The translations under genes were made by a program, and so were the position numbers. The notes beneath the pieces are model-generated. The model ran no database searches and was not told where the DNA came from. It worked only from the letters and a program-made list of their open reading frames with translations. Shown here one piece after another: positions 15,469 through 24,746 of a stretch of DNA of 64,000 nucleotides. The DNA comes from Paenibacillus_E oryzisoli_A (GTDB taxonomy: Bacteria; Bacillota; Bacilli; Paenibacillales; NBRC-103111). The stretch is taken from positions 207,856 to 271,855 of the forward strand of contig NZ_JBCMUN010000014.1 of the NCBI RefSeq assembly GCF_050467285.1, given 5' to 3'. Numbering within the stretch: position 1 is the stretch's first letter; each line of letters begins with the position of its first letter.

Positions 15469-17050
15469 TGAAATTTTGGTACGCATCGGACTCAAAACGA
15501 TTATTCCCCGGGACCAGGACGATTTCCAGGTTATCGGTGAAGCGGCTAGCGGCTTGGAGGCGCTGCAAATCCTTGAAGCCCAGCCGTGCGACATTGTGCT
15601 GACCGACATTCGCATGCCCGAAATGGACGGGCTCGCGCTGCTCAAGGAAATTCGCGAACGGTGGCCGCATATCAAATGCCTGATCTTGTCCAACCACCAC
15701 GATTTCGCCTATGTGCAGCAGGCGCTGCGCCTTGGCGCTGTGGAATACGTCACCAAGCTGGAGATCAACCCGTCCGAGCTGATGGCGAAGCTGCGCACAC
15801 TGCGCGAGCAAATTAGCCAGGAGCGGCAAGAGCAGGCGGCGCTGACCAAGCTGGAGCAGAAGGTGAACGAATACAGCAGCGAAGTGAAGGAAAAGCGCCT
15901 GCGCGAGCTGCTGCTGGGCCATGCTACACGGAGCGAGATTGAGCAAATGCGCCGGGAATTCAAGCTGGAGCAGTTGGAGGCCCCGCTTTCCGCGGCCGTC
16001 GTGCAAATCGAGAAATACGACGAGCTGACGCAGAACAACCGGTTTCAAAGCGACCGGCTGCTTTCGTATACGGTCAAAAATGTGCTCAGCGAAATTTTGA
16101 AAAAATACGACAACGGCGAACTCGTGGAAATCGAGGGCGGCAAATTTTGCATTCTGACGGGCAAACGCGATCCGAATATGCTTGCTGAAATGCAGCATGC
16201 GGTGCAAGCTTTTCTGAAAATTATCGTCACGATCGGCGTCTCCCCCGCCATGACGGATACCTTCGCGCTTCATGAAGCGTACGATAAAGCCGACTGCGCG
16301 CTGAGCTACCGCTTCTATTATGGGCGCGCCTGCATCGTGCAGTATGAGGAACTCAAGCTGTCCGCTGCTCCGGCCATGGCGGAGCCTTGGGACGAAGAGG
16401 AATGGTCGAAGCTCATCGATGCGCAGGATGCGGAAGGCATGAAGAAGCGCATCTTAACGTGGACGGCGTCCCTCATGCAGCAAAGCGCGCTTCCTCCCAC
16501 CGTCGTGCGCGAGCAATGGCTGAGCCTGCTTCATCTGTTCGCACGCAGCTTGAAAGCGGACGGCGGCGACATCTATTCCGTGACGCTGCACGAGCAGCAG
16601 TACCCGTACCACGTCATTCGCACAGCTGAGACGCTGCAGGATCTCACCGACTGGTTCGTCGGCTGGATTCCGGTCTTTCTGGCCTACAAGCGCCAGCACG
16701 GCAAGGAAAAGCTCCGCCCCGAGATTCAGATTGTGATCAAGCAGATTTTGGAAAACTACAATTTCCCGCTGAAGGTAGCGGATTTGGCGAGCACGGTCGG
16801 GTACACCGAGAACTATTTAAGCATTCTTTTTAAAAAGGAAACCGGCAAAACGATCACGGACTACATGACCGCGGTACGGATGAAAAATGCGCGCGAGCTG
16901 CTGAAAAATCCGGACTATAAAATTTTCGAGATTTCCGAGATGATCGGCTATGCCGACCCGAACCATTTCTCGCGCAGCTTCAAGCAAATGGAAGGCATGT
17001 ATCCGACCGAATTCCGCAAGCTCTATTTTGGCGGACAGCGAACATCATAG
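15446..17050 (+). CDS. YesN-like response regulator with AraC domain
   Basis: A 534-aa protein with an N-terminal receiver (DDE at 7-9, phospho-acceptor Asp54 in VLTDIRMPEMDG, Lys near 105 in YVTKLEI), a coiled linker, a middle region of unclear fold, and a C-terminal pair of AraC helix-turn-helix motifs (LKVADLASTVGYTENYLSIL and IFEISEMIGYADPNHFSRSF). AAAGGAGGG at 15428-15436 fits ATG 15446; the in-frame ATG 15437 abuts it too closely. It pairs with the overlapping YesM-like kinase and most likely activates the solute-binding protein and permease genes 90 bp downstream. Confidence 0.93.
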   Translation: MRILIVDDEILVRIGLKTIIPRDQDDFQVIGEAASGLEALQILEAQPCDIVLTDIRMPEMDGLALLKEIRERWPHIKCLILSNHHDFAYVQQALRLGAVEYVTKLEINPSELMAKLRTLREQISQERQEQAALTKLEQKVNEYSSEVKEKRLRELLLGHATRSEIEQMRREFKLEQLEAPLSAAVVQIEKYDELTQNNRFQSDRLLSYTVKNVLSEILKKYDNGELVEIEGGKFCILTGKRDPNMLAEMQHAVQAFLKIIVTIGVSPAMTDTFALHEAYDKADCALSYRFYYGRACIVQYEELKLSAAPAMAEPWDEEEWSKLIDAQDAEGMKKRILTWTASLMQQSALPPTVVREQWLSLLHLFARSLKADGGDIYSVTLHEQQYPYHVIRTAETLQDLTDWFVGWIPVFLAYKRQHGKEKLRPEIQIVIKQILENYNFPLKVADLASTVGYTENYLSILFKKETGKTITDYMTAVRMKNARELLKNPDYKIFEISEMIGYADPNHFSRSFKQMEGMYPTEFRKLYFGGQRTS

Positions 17051-17139
17051 AATTATGCTTACTTCGTAAAGAATACTCCGTGTTCATTTGGAAGCGTATG
17101 GATTACGATGACATTACCAAAAGAAAAGGGGATGAACAC

Positions 17140-18504
17140 ATGAAGAAAGCACTAGGATACAGCGCATCACTTGCTCTTGCTGTAAGCGTTTTCCTTGCAG
17201 GATGCTCCAAAACGGAACCAACACCAACCACCTCCGCGGCGCCGGCAGCGACGTCAGCAGCTACTGCAGCGGCAACGTCAGATCAAAAGCCGATCACACT
17301 GAAATTCTGGGGAGGCGTTCCGCCGGAAAGCGGTCCGCAAGAAGCGGTCGATAACTGGAATAAAGCGAATCCGAACATCAAGGTTGAGTATACACGATTT
17401 GTAAACGACGATCCCGGCAACTTGAAGCTTGAGACGGCCTTGTTGTCGAATACGGATGCGCCGGACATTTTCATGAACTACAGCGATGCCAGAATCACGA
17501 AGCGTCAGGCAGCCGGTATGGCGGAACCGCTCGACGATCTGATCGCCAAGGTGGGCTTTGACGTCAACGGCATTATCGGTGCAGAAAACATCAAGAAATT
17601 CCCTGACGGCAAATACTACTACCTGCCAGCCAACAAAAACGTCGGCGCTGTCCTCTTTAACAAAAAAGCGCTGGACGCATCCGGAGAGAAATTGCCGACA
17701 GCCTGGACTTGGGACGATTTTGCAGCGCTTGCCGCTAAGCTCAATAAAGGCGATATGAAAGGCACGATGCTCGATCCGGCCCTCGCCTCCTTCGGCGACC
17801 TTGTTCTGCAAACCGATAAACCGCAAGATTGGTTCATTACGGCTGACGGCGCATCGAACTTCAACAGCCCTGCCTTGAAGAAAGGCTTGGAGATGCAGCA
17901 ATCGCTCGAGAGCAAAGGCTTGATGATGAAATACTCCGAAGCCGTAGCGGGTAAAATTACAGTGCAAAACGAACTGCTCACCAGCAAAGCGGCCATGGCG
18001 ACATCGGCAATTTATATTATCCGCTACATTAAGGATACGAAAAGCTTCCCGCATGACTTCAAAGTTTCGTTCGCGCCGATCCCGCAGTATAAAGCAGGCG
18101 GCAATGTCAACCCCGGCGGCGGCATGGGCGACTATATGTCCATCAACAAAAACAGCAAGAACAAAGAAGCGGCCATGAAGTTCATGTCCTGGTACTTGCA
18201 AGAAGGCAACATGTCCATGGTGGCGGGCGGACGCATTCCAACGAACAAGAAAGCCGATCCGGCCAAAATCGCCTCCATCCTCATCGGTGACGGGAAAGAT
18301 CTGATCGACGAAGAATCCTTGAAGGCGCTGCTCGCTGGCAGCTACACGTTCCCAACGTCCTACAACGTGCCGGTGCCAACCGAACTGACAGCGGTGTACA
18401 AGGATGAGATGGAGAAATATTTGCTCGGCGCCCAGCCACTCGACAAAGCGCTGGAAACGATGAAAAAACGCGCAGACGAAACGATCAAAGGCGCGAAAAA
18501 ATAG
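17140..18504 (+). CDS. Sugar ABC transporter binding lipoprotein
   Basis: A 454-aa extracellular solute-binding protein of family 1. A lipoprotein signal peptide ends at Cys22 (SVFLAGC), followed by a Thr/Ala/Pro-rich tether and the typical ITLKFWGG start of the first lobe, then DAPDIFMNYSDARI and LPTAWTWDDFAALAAKL. The start is the ATG at 17140 after AAAAGGGGATG; the frame extends further upstream without signal-peptide character. Two permease genes follow after an attenuator-like hairpin. No ATPase gene is present; such systems usually share an MsmX-type ATPase encoded elsewhere. Confidence 0.94.
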   Translation: MKKALGYSASLALAVSVFLAGCSKTEPTPTTSAAPAATSAATAAATSDQKPITLKFWGGVPPESGPQEAVDNWNKANPNIKVEYTRFVNDDPGNLKLETALLSNTDAPDIFMNYSDARITKRQAAGMAEPLDDLIAKVGFDVNGIIGAENIKKFPDGKYYYLPANKNVGAVLFNKKALDASGEKLPTAWTWDDFAALAAKLNKGDMKGTMLDPALASFGDLVLQTDKPQDWFITADGASNFNSPALKKGLEMQQSLESKGLMMKYSEAVAGKITVQNELLTSKAAMATSAIYIIRYIKDTKSFPHDFKVSFAPIPQYKAGGNVNPGGGMGDYMSINKNSKNKEAAMKFMSWYLQEGNMSMVAGGRIPTNKKADPAKIASILIGDGKDLIDEESLKALLAGSYTFPTSYNVPVPTELTAVYKDEMEKYLLGAQPLDKALETMKKRADETIKGAKK

Positions 18505-18518
18505 CTTTGATTTACGTA

Positions 18519-18550
18519 AACCTCCGGGCCGATTCTACCCGGAGGTTTTT
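18519..18550 (+). terminator. Hairpin after the binding-protein gene
   Basis: AACCTCCGGG/CCCGGAGGTT is a 10-bp stem followed by TTTTT. Its place between the binding protein and the permeases suggests partial termination, giving more binding protein than permease. Confidence 0.88.
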
Positions 18551-18649
18551 CAATGAAAATGCAGAAACGGGCATGAATATGCTATGGGTTTTCACTTCTA
18601 TGCTTGGTAAAGTTAAGGTATCAACAGTTCAGGAAAGGGTGTAAGGCTT

Positions 18650-19552
18650 ATGAAACCATTCTGGCAGACGTCCAAGTTCAGGGAAAACCTTGCCGGTTAT
18701 CTCTTCATTTTGCCCAACTTCGCGGGGTATCTCGTGTTTATCCTGCTGCCCATTCTATTCAGCTTGTATCTCGTGTTTGTCGATTGGGAATATCTCAAGG
18801 GCTTCGCAGGTATTGAATGGGTCGGCTTGGATAATTTTAAAGCGCTTCCACATGATCCGAAATTTATTAAGGCGCTGCAAAACAATACGATTTTCACAGT
18901 CGTCTCTGTCCCGGCGTCCATTATTCTAGGACTGCTGCTTGCCGTCATTTTGAATAAGTACGTGTACTTCAAACAAACCTTGCGGACACTGATTTTCCTG
19001 CCTTATGTCAGCTCGCTCATCGGCGTCTCGGTCATCTGGAGTATCATGTACCGGGCTTCCAATGGGCCGATTAACCAATTCCTTCACGCGATCGGCATTC
19101 AGAATACACCGGGCTGGCTGTCCAGTCCCAAATCCGCGCTCATCGCCATTATTATCATGTCCGTCTGGGTTACCATCGGATACGCCATGGTCATTTATCT
19201 GGCAGGCTTACAGGGCATTTCCAAGGATCTGTACGAAGCATCCGAGATTGACGGCGCGTCAAACGTTCGGCAGTTTTTTCAGATTACGGTCCCCATGCTG
19301 ACGCCGACGACGTTTCTGATCACCATCACGCTAATTATCTGGTCGTTCCAGGTTTTCGGTCCCGTCGCGGTTATGACGCAAGGCGGTCCGATCGATTCGA
19401 CCATGGTGCTGTCCTATCACATCTTCCTGCTCGCCTTCCGCTTCTACAAAATGGGCTATGCGGCTACCGTTTCCTGGGTGCTGTTTGCGATTATTTTCAT
19501 CATTACGCTCATTCAATGGCAGAGCCAAAAACGCTGGCAGCAGCACTTCTAA
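18650..19552 (+). CDS. Sugar ABC transporter permease (MalF/UgpA type)
   Basis: A 300-aa protein with six hydrophobic segments and the permease EAA loop (YEASEIDGASNVRQFFQITVP). The N-terminus (FRENLAGYLFILPNFAGYLVF) is typical of carbohydrate uptake CUT1 permeases. AAAGGGTGTAAGG precedes the ATG. It forms the channel with the next gene. Confidence 0.93.
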   Translation: MKPFWQTSKFRENLAGYLFILPNFAGYLVFILLPILFSLYLVFVDWEYLKGFAGIEWVGLDNFKALPHDPKFIKALQNNTIFTVVSVPASIILGLLLAVILNKYVYFKQTLRTLIFLPYVSSLIGVSVIWSIMYRASNGPINQFLHAIGIQNTPGWLSSPKSALIAIIIMSVWVTIGYAMVIYLAGLQGISKDLYEASEIDGASNVRQFFQITVPMLTPTTFLITITLIIWSFQVFGPVAVMTQGGPIDSTMVLSYHIFLLAFRFYKMGYAATVSWVLFAIIFIITLIQWQSQKRWQQHF

Positions 19553-19570
19553 GCAAAGGAGCGATTCCTC

Positions 19571-20452
19571 ATGGCAACATCTTATTCTATCGAAACAACC
19601 AAATCGGCTTCCCTGGCGAAACGCAAGGGCTGGAGCTTGTGGATAAAATCGATCATGACCGTCCTATTGTTCGGCTTCGCCATCCTCATGATCCTGCCGT
19701 TCCTCTGGATGATCTCCACCTCATTTAAAATTAACGGAGAAGTGTTCAATTATCCGATCGAATGGATTCCGAAGACGTGGCATTGGGAAAATTATCAAAA
19801 AGTGTGGGGCGGCACCGATCCGTTTTATATTTTTTACTGGAATTCCATCAAAATTACCGTGATTACCGTAGTGGGCAATCTGTTCACCAGCGCCATGGCC
19901 GGCTTCGCCTTCGCCAAAATCCGCTTTAAAGGCCGCAACTTCCTGTTCCTGCTGTATTTGTCGACGATGATGATTCCGGGACAGGTGCTGCTCGTCCCCC
20001 GCTTCATCCTGTTCGATCAACTGCATCTGATCAACACGCATACATCGCTGATTTTGCCCGGCCTCTTCACCGTGTTCGGAACGTTTCTGATGCGCCAATT
20101 TTTCTCCTCGCTGCCGAACGAACTGCTGGAAGCCGGCCGTGTCGACGGCGCAGGCTACTGGCGCAACTTCTGGCAAATCTGTCTGCCGCTCACAAAACCG
20201 GCGATTGTCACGCTGCTCATTCTGTCGTTTACGTGGCACTGGAACGATTACGAGAATCCGCTGATCATGCTGCGCGATAAATCCCTGTACACCATTCCGC
20301 TCGGACTCACGAGCTACGTAGAAGAATTTGGTACGAATTATGTCCTGATGATGGCGGCTTCCGTATCGGCCCTTGTGCCGGTGCTTATCGTAGTCGTAAT
20401 TTGTCAAAAATGGTTTGTCGAGGGGGTGGCCAGCTCCGGCTTGAAAGGATAA
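19571..20452 (+). CDS. Sugar ABC transporter permease (MalG/UgpE type)
   Basis: A 293-aa CUT1 permease with six hydrophobic segments and the EAA loop (LLEAGRVDGAGYWRNFWQICLP). It starts like its class (ILMILPFLWMISTSFK) and ends with KWFVEGVASSGLKG, the usual C-terminal motif. AAAGGAG lies 9 bases before the ATG, 18 bp after the first permease. Its ending and spacing place it in the same transcript as the secreted protein gene that follows. Confidence 0.93.
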   Translation: MATSYSIETTKSASLAKRKGWSLWIKSIMTVLLFGFAILMILPFLWMISTSFKINGEVFNYPIEWIPKTWHWENYQKVWGGTDPFYIFYWNSIKITVITVVGNLFTSAMAGFAFAKIRFKGRNFLFLLYLSTMMIPGQVLLVPRFILFDQLHLINTHTSLILPGLFTVFGTFLMRQFFSSLPNELLEAGRVDGAGYWRNFWQICLPLTKPAIVTLLILSFTWHWNDYENPLIMLRDKSLYTIPLGLTSYVEEFGTNYVLMMAASVSALVPVLIVVVICQKWFVEGVASSGLKG

Positions 20453-20548
20453 TTGCGTTGTAGAGAAGGATCACAATTGCACCAAGGCACATTAGCCCCT
20501 GCATGGAGAGAAACCCATACGCTAATTGATGTCCAAGGAGGCTGACTG

Positions 20549-22975
20549 ATGATTTCCTTCCGCAAATGGTTCACACTGCTCCTCGCCGCCGTGCTGCTGC
20601 TTGGCGCCCTCCCTGCCCACCGTGCAGAAGCATCAAGCACGGCTGTCGTGCCGATCGACTGGAGCGACTTCACCGCTGGCAATCCCTCTGACAGCAATGC
20701 GCTCCGCGTCCGCACGCTGCTGCTGAACAGCAACAAATACGCCCTAACGACGTGGTGGACGAACAAAGGCTATGCCGCGCAAAGCGGCACGTATCTGACG
20801 TTCGGCGGCGTCGATGAGCCGAATATCCGCCCACCGGCCAGCGAAGCGCTTGCGCTTGCGATTTCGCTCAAGACCGGCGCCTATGACGCTTCGGCCACCG
20901 GTGTCACGCAAGCGAACGCGTTGGCGATCGCCAAGAAGCTGACCGCTTCCCTCGCCTACCGGCACAAAGTGACGACCGCGTCCGGCTGGGGCAACGGCTG
21001 GCAGACCGCCTTCTGGGCGTACTTGGCCGGGACGGCCGGCTATATCCTCTGGGACGACTTGTCCGCGACAGACCGCGAATACGTGCGCGCGATGGTGGAG
21101 TACGAAGCGAATCGTTTTAACTCCTACACGGTCCCTTATTACCGCAACAAATCCGGCACCATCATCTCCGCCGGCGATACGAAGGCGGAAGAAAACGCCT
21201 GGAACTCCTCCCTGCTGCAGCTCGCTACGGCCATGATGCCCGATCACCCGAACTGGTCCTTGTGGATGAACAAAAACATCGAGCTTATGGTCTCCGCTTA
21301 CTCCCGTCCGTCCGATACGACAAGCACGCGCGTGCTTCACGGCCGAACTGTCGCTCAATGGCTGAACGGCTCCAATGCCAATGAAGACGGCACCGTGGTC
21401 AACCATAACATTATTCATCCCGATTACATGACGTCGATTACCCAGCTGTTTAATGCACCGCTGCTGTATACGCTCGCAGGCAAGCCAACGCCGGAAGCGT
21501 TCCTGTTTAATGCGGACGTTGTGTACGATTCGCTCGTCGACTTGAATTTTGCTTCTCCTCCCTACGGCTCTCCAGGAGGCACGATTTATGTGGACGGCTC
21601 GTCCAACATTTATTACCCGCAGGGCAATGATTGGGGTACAATGCGGCGCATGCAGTTCGCTTTTATCGATGCGACGGCCGCAGCGTTTGGCTTTGACACA
21701 CTCGCCAGCCAGAAGGGCAGCTATTGGGAGCCCTACCATGCCCAAATGGTGCTCGATATGCAGAACCGTACCGGTCATACCGATGGGCATACCTATGAGG
21801 CGACCGCGGAGGACACGTATGCCGGGCGCGAGGAATGGATTGCGCAATTTGCGGGCCGGGATTATTTGACGAAGTGGATCATGGGGCAAAATAAGTACAC
21901 GCTGACAAATCAGACGTATACGGTACCTTCGGCTCCCGCTCCAAGCGATCCGTTTCATTATGGCTTCGAGGACGGCACCGCCGCAGGATGGACGCCGGTG
22001 AATGGCACGTGGAACGTCGTGACGGACGGCGCGTCCAAGGTATACAAACAGACCGCCACGTCTGGCGAAGCGCTCTCGGTTGCCGGCGACAGCTCCGCAT
22101 GGCGCAATTACAGCCTCGAAGCGACGATGAAGCTGTACGATAGCATCGCGAACAACGCCTCCGGCATTGTCGGCCGCTATGCGGACAACGACAACTATTA
22201 TTTGTTCCGGCTCACGACGACGGGCAAGGCGCAGCTGTATCGGAAATCTGCCGGCACGTTCACCTTGCTTCAGGAAACGGCGATGACGGTCAGCACCGGC
22301 ACGGCCTATACGTTGAAGCTCGTGATGAACGGCAGTGCTCTTTCCGGCTATGTGAACGGCGCGCTGAAGGTGTCCGCCAGCGACAGCACGATTTCGGCAG
22401 GTCGCATCGGATTCCGTACGTATAATCAAACCGCGAGCATCGACAATGTCGCGGTCGAGCTGAGCCTACCGTACGCGGATAACTTTGAGGACGGGGATGG
22501 CTTTTCATGGACGCCGACCACAGGCACGTGGAACGTTGTGACGGACGGCAGTTCCGTCTACAAGCAGACGGCGACCGGCGGCGAAGCTGTGACGGTGACA
22601 GGGAACAGTGCCTGGAGCAACTATGCGGTTCAGGCGAATGTGAAGCTGTACGATGCTCTTTCTTTTAATGCGTCGGGCCTAATCGCCAGGTATCAGGATG
22701 CGGACAATTACTATTTGCTCCGTGTGACCACGGATGATTTCGTCCAGCTGTATCGAAAGTCCGGCGGCACGTTTACGCTGCTCCAGGACGCGCCGCTGAC
22801 CGTGAACACGGGTACAACGTACACGTTGAAGCTTGCGCTGAGCGGCAGTTCGATGACAGGCTATGTCGGCGGCGTTCCCTTGATCTCCGTGACGGACAGC
22901 ACGTTTGCCTCCGGCAAAATCGGCCTCCGCACGTATAAGCAGACCGCCAGCTTTGATGAAATTAGTGTAAATTAA
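20549..22975 (+). CDS. Secreted multidomain protein, probable polysaccharide-degrading enzyme
   Basis: An 808-aa exported protein. A signal peptide (residues ~1-28, ending AEA) is followed by a ~440-residue helical domain of the (alpha/alpha) toroid look (for example GWGNGWQTAFWAYLAGTAGY, ENAWNSSLLQLATAMM, VVNHNIIHPDYM, YPQGNDWGTMRRMQFAF), then two tandem ~165-residue repeats. Each repeat begins with FEDG..GWTP..GTWNVVTDG and contains NYYL.R.TT...QLYRKS.GTFTLLQ and SG.IG.RTY.QTAS.D, the pattern of concanavalin-like (LamG/DUF1080-like) carbohydrate-binding domains. The helical part resembles lyase or hydrolase toroids but I cannot assign a family. AAGGAGG precedes the ATG. It lies last in the sugar transporter operon, so it probably breaks down the polysaccharide whose fragments are imported. 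Confidence 0.75.
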   Translation: MISFRKWFTLLLAAVLLLGALPAHRAEASSTAVVPIDWSDFTAGNPSDSNALRVRTLLLNSNKYALTTWWTNKGYAAQSGTYLTFGGVDEPNIRPPASEALALAISLKTGAYDASATGVTQANALAIAKKLTASLAYRHKVTTASGWGNGWQTAFWAYLAGTAGYILWDDLSATDREYVRAMVEYEANRFNSYTVPYYRNKSGTIISAGDTKAEENAWNSSLLQLATAMMPDHPNWSLWMNKNIELMVSAYSRPSDTTSTRVLHGRTVAQWLNGSNANEDGTVVNHNIIHPDYMTSITQLFNAPLLYTLAGKPTPEAFLFNADVVYDSLVDLNFASPPYGSPGGTIYVDGSSNIYYPQGNDWGTMRRMQFAFIDATAAAFGFDTLASQKGSYWEPYHAQMVLDMQNRTGHTDGHTYEATAEDTYAGREEWIAQFAGRDYLTKWIMGQNKYTLTNQTYTVPSAPAPSDPFHYGFEDGTAAGWTPVNGTWNVVTDGASKVYKQTATSGEALSVAGDSSAWRNYSLEATMKLYDSIANNASGIVGRYADNDNYYLFRLTTTGKAQLYRKSAGTFTLLQETAMTVSTGTAYTLKLVMNGSALSGYVNGALKVSASDSTISAGRIGFRTYNQTASIDNVAVELSLPYADNFEDGDGFSWTPTTGTWNVVTDGSSVYKQTATGGEAVTVTGNSAWSNYAVQANVKLYDALSFNASGLIARYQDADNYYLLRVTTDDFVQLYRKSGGTFTLLQDAPLTVNTGTTYTLKLALSGSSMTGYVGGVPLISVTDSTFASGKIGLRTYKQTASFDEISVN

Positions 22976-22980
22976 TGAAA

Positions 22981-23024
22981 AAAGACGATACCTTGCAGAC
23001 GCTTATTCTGCTTGTATCGTCTTT
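22981..23024. terminator. Bidirectional terminator
   Basis: AAAGACGATAC (22981-22991) pairs with GTATCGTCTTT (23014-23024), with an inner GCAG/CTGC stem and A- and T-rich flanks; it lies between convergent genes. Confidence 0.85.
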
Positions 23025-23026
23025 CT

Positions 23027-24673
23027 TTATTTCGGCGCGGCAGCCGCCTCGAACATCGCCGCCGCATGGTGCAGCAGCCTCTCTTGCCCGAATGCGGAAT
23101 ATTCGTTCCACGGCGCTTCGATGCCGGCGATGCCGCTGGTCACGGTGACGTTCCCCGCTCGGACCGCCGGCAGCTCGCACCACGCGTCCTCTTTGGCGAT
23201 GGCCTGCCAAGCCGCCTGCGAGACGCTATCCTTGGCTACATGAAGGATGATGTGTCCGGCTTCGTAATCGGCGAGCTTCGCGGGGTCTATCTTTTTCACC
23301 CAGGGCGTGATGTGAAGCTGATCCGGCGCTTTCAGCCCCAAGTCATCGTAAAAAACGGTTGCGGCAGCTTTTCCCCATACCAGCAGCTGTTTGAGATGAA
23401 TAAGCACGATAAGCACTGGACGATCCTCCAGACGGGGCTTTAGCACCGCTTTCAGCTCCGCCGCTTTGCGATCGTAGTTGTGAAGCCACTTGGCCGATTC
23501 CTTTGTTTTATGGATGAAGGCTGCAACCTCCAGAAGCTGCTTACGCCAGCTGGCCTGCCAAGGCAAAAAAAGCGCAGTCGCAATGCTCCCCAGCTTCTCC
23601 TGCTCCTCCGGCGGAATCCAATCGATGCCGATGATATAATCGGGCTTCGCCTGCTCCAGCGCCAACCGATTAAAATCATAGTGATGGCTAAGCGACACCT
23701 GGACATCGTACGCGTATTTATTCCGATAATAGTCCGTCCAATACTGGTCCATCGGCGCCGCATAGGGAATGACCTGCAACGCCAGGAGCTGCCCGATGTT
23801 TACCCAACTGTAAGCTGCGACTTTGAGATTAGAATTTTTCATATAGACCGCAGGTGCCATGCCCATATGTTTCTTGAACATGTTGCTGAGGTACATTTCA
23901 TTCTTGTAGCCGACCTGATACGCAATTTCGCGCAGGGAGGCGTTCGGCAGCTCGCGCATCAGCGATTTCGCTTTACGCAGTCTCAACTCGGTGACGTATT
24001 CAATGACGCCTTTACCAAACTTCTCTTTGAACAGCCGCATAAAATGAAACCGGCTCAGCCCCGCCGTCGCCGCCAAGCTCTCAATCGTAATTTCCTCGGT
24101 AAAATTGCGCTCCAGCACATACTTGGCATAGTCTAGGGCCATGGCGGTTTTGTGCGCCTGATTTTGCAGCACCAGGCTTAACAGCTCGTACAAGCCTGCT
24201 TCGCTGCGCAGCCGGTCTGCCGGCTGACCCTGCAGAAAGTGGGTGTGGACCACTTTCGCGAGCTGCACCGCGGCTGCGGGTGCCAGCGGAATCGCCTCCC
24301 CTTCGCCGGGGAGCGAGTGGAGCGGCTGAAGTGCAGCGCTATTTCCGGTCTCGGCCTGCGCTACCCGGAACGCTTGAAAACGCAGCAAGTACACGCCCTG
24401 CACGTCCTCCGGCTGCAGCCCCAGCTCCAGCAGCTGCCCCGGCTTGCTGATAAAAGCGGTGCCCTGCTTGAGCTGCACAAACTGACCGCTGACGATCAGT
24501 CTTCCCTCCTGCGCGTCGGACACAAGCAAAATATACGAATCCGCCGTTATAAAATCCCGTTCGGCGGGCCAGTTCAAATCCCGGTACACGATATGCTCGA
24601 CATCCGTGAGCTTAAACCAGGTCGCCGCCAGCAAATCCTCCTCGGCTTCTTGCTGTATGCATTCGTCGTTCAT
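23027..24673 (-). CDS. AraC regulator fused to siderophore-binding domain (Btr-like)
   Basis: A 548-aa protein in three parts: an N-terminal cupin-like sensor (~1-165), an AraC DNA-binding domain (~170-275; EEITIESLAATAGLSRFHFM and NASLREIAYQVGYKNEMYLS), and a C-terminal FecB-like periplasmic-binding domain without signal peptide (~280-545; VIPYAAPMDQYW, PDYIIGIDW, LIHLKQLLVWGKAAATVFYD). This architecture is that of Btr (YbbB) of Bacillus subtilis, which binds bacillibactin in the cytoplasm and activates its uptake genes. ATG 24673 is used because AAGGAGG is 7 bases upstream. The siderophore-binding lipoprotein gene lies directly upstream on the same strand and is its likely target. Confidence 0.9.
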   Translation of the reverse strand: MNDECIQQEAEEDLLAATWFKLTDVEHIVYRDLNWPAERDFITADSYILLVSDAQEGRLIVSGQFVQLKQGTAFISKPGQLLELGLQPEDVQGVYLLRFQAFRVAQAETGNSAALQPLHSLPGEGEAIPLAPAAAVQLAKVVHTHFLQGQPADRLRSEAGLYELLSLVLQNQAHKTAMALDYAKYVLERNFTEEITIESLAATAGLSRFHFMRLFKEKFGKGVIEYVTELRLRKAKSLMRELPNASLREIAYQVGYKNEMYLSNMFKKHMGMAPAVYMKNSNLKVAAYSWVNIGQLLALQVIPYAAPMDQYWTDYYRNKYAYDVQVSLSHHYDFNRLALEQAKPDYIIGIDWIPPEEQEKLGSIATALFLPWQASWRKQLLEVAAFIHKTKESAKWLHNYDRKAAELKAVLKPRLEDRPVLIVLIHLKQLLVWGKAAATVFYDDLGLKAPDQLHITPWVKKIDPAKLADYEAGHIILHVAKDSVSQAAWQAIAKEDAWCELPAVRAGNVTVTSGIAGIEAPWNEYSAFGQERLLHHAAAMFEAAAAPK

Positions 24674-24700
24674 GAGGCTGCCTCCTTGCCTGACAAGCAT

Positions 24701-24735
24701 AAAAGGACGGGAGCTTTATGAGCTGTCCCCGTCCT
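24701..24735 (-). terminator. Terminator after the siderophore-binding gene
   Basis: On the - strand AGGACGGG...CCCGTCCT is followed by TTTTA. It separates the lipoprotein gene from the downstream regulator gene. Confidence 0.75.
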
Positions 24736-24746
24736 GCGAATCGCAG

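Noticed and set aside
20744..22429. 561-codon frame antisense to the secreted protein gene
   Set aside because: Shadow frame with Arg-rich composition; the + strand frame has a signal peptide, repeats and operon context.
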